This document shows, one piece after another, positions 5,653 to 5,846 of a stretch of 5,846 nucleotides of DNA. Every line of letters starts with the position of its first letter. Position 1 is the first letter of the stretch. Source of the DNA: Thermoplasmatota archaeon (lineage in GTDB: Archaea; Thermoplasmatota; Thermoplasmata; Thermoplasmatales; Thermoplasmataceae). The notes under the pieces are model-generated. The model was not told the origin of the DNA and did no database searches. It saw only the letters and a list, made by a program, of their open reading frames with translations. The DNA lies in NCBI GenBank assembly GCA_023379345.1, contig JAMCUV010000081.1, forward strand, positions 1-5,846, read 5' to 3'. The translations under genes and the position numbers were made by a program.

Positions 5653-5846
5653 TCAGTGCCTGAAGAATACATCCAGCTGGAGCAGGTCATGATGATCAGA
5701 ATAAAGATACATGGGTTTAGTGTACCTGACACGATCAATCCACTCCTCCATGGATTCATCGTCCATGGTCCTGGATCTCCCTATTTCACGGGAACAGGTG
5801 GAACAGTACATGCCGCCGTAGATGAGGTCTCCGCAGATAAGGCAGT
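5653..5846 (-). CDS. Zinc-ribbon protein, C-terminal fragment (5' end outside window)
   Basis: The last 63 residues of a protein whose start lies beyond the right edge. The visible part opens with CLICGDLIYGGMYCSTC, a CxxC-x9-CxxC knuckle pair typical of a structural zinc ribbon (bases 5794-5844). A charged linker and helix follow (REIGRSRTMDDESMEEWIDR), then an aromatic, histidine-bearing tail (RYTKPMYLYSDHHDLLQL, ending VFFRH). The protein may be small, with the ribbon near its N-terminus, but that cannot be seen. I do not recognise the family; DNA/RNA-binding and protein-interaction ribbons look alike at this level. It is read in the same direction as sod, 86 bases upstream of it. The opposite strand is also open here from a GTG at 5656, but the cysteine pattern makes this strand far more likely. 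Confidence 0.75.
   Translation of the reverse strand, partial: CLICGDLIYGGMYCSTCSREIGRSRTMDDESMEEWIDRVRYTKPMYLYSDHHDLLQLDVFFRH

Noticed and set aside
5656..5846. Plus-strand frame from GTG 5656, open to the edge with a TTTTTAAAA box about 24 bases upstream
   Set aside because: The promoter spacing is tempting, but the translation shows no recognisable motif, whereas the minus strand encodes a clear CxxC-x9-CxxC zinc ribbon ending in TGA with a T-tract behind it.

Overview
The window reads as ordinary chromosome of an archaeon, most probably a Thermoplasmatales-type acidophile. The grounds are AGG and ATA as frequent Arg and Ile codons, TATA boxes about 25 to 32 bases before starts with very short or no leaders, GGAGG/AGGTGA-type ribosome sites inside operons, and proteins of clearly archaeal type (Ogg2-type 8-oxoguanine glycosylase, a short archaeal PRPP synthetase, a zinc-ribbon KptA, an archaeal Fe/Mn SOD). 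By eye the base composition is near half GC, so this is not one of the AT-rich Ferroplasma/Picrophilus genomes. The genus cannot be fixed from this sequence alone.

Layout. Bases 1-1083 carry two plus-strand genes: an unrecognised 71-residue soluble protein (16-231) and a 260-residue polytopic membrane protein (301-1083) whose N-terminal PREHG motif recalls the YwiC-like family. From 1136 to the right edge everything is on the minus strand. In transcription order (right to left) the genes are: the C-terminal part of a small CxxC/CxxC zinc-ribbon protein cut by the window edge (5653-5846), superoxide dismutase (4952-5566), 8-oxoguanine DNA glycosylase/AP lyase (4221-4901), bifunctional NAD(P)H-hydrate epimerase/dehydratase (2793-4178), ribose-phosphate pyrophosphokinase (1877-2728) and a KptA/Tpt1-type RNA 2'-phosphotransferase (1136-1873). 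The two blocks converge across about 50 bases at 1084-1135. There is no gene-free stretch over 300 bases, and I see no RNA gene, insertion sequence, CRISPR array or long repeat.

How the genes fit together. sod removes superoxide, ogg removes the oxidised base 8-oxoguanine, and nnr repairs hydrated NAD(P)H, which forms faster with heat and acid. prs makes PRPP, a precursor of NAD and nucleotides, and kptA uses NAD+ to act on RNA. The minus strand is therefore a damage-defence and NAD-linked neighbourhood, although TATA boxes and T-tracts suggest several transcription units (sod alone; ogg-nnr; prs-kptA) rather than one operon. The clearest oddity is the KptA homologue. It keeps the LRH, IRAxxGHT and IHLS motifs, but has YQT where the family usually has HGT and GLFH where it usually has an Arg-bearing GxRR-type motif, and it carries a zinc ribbon with only three cysteines. 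I found no convincing new multi-gene system.
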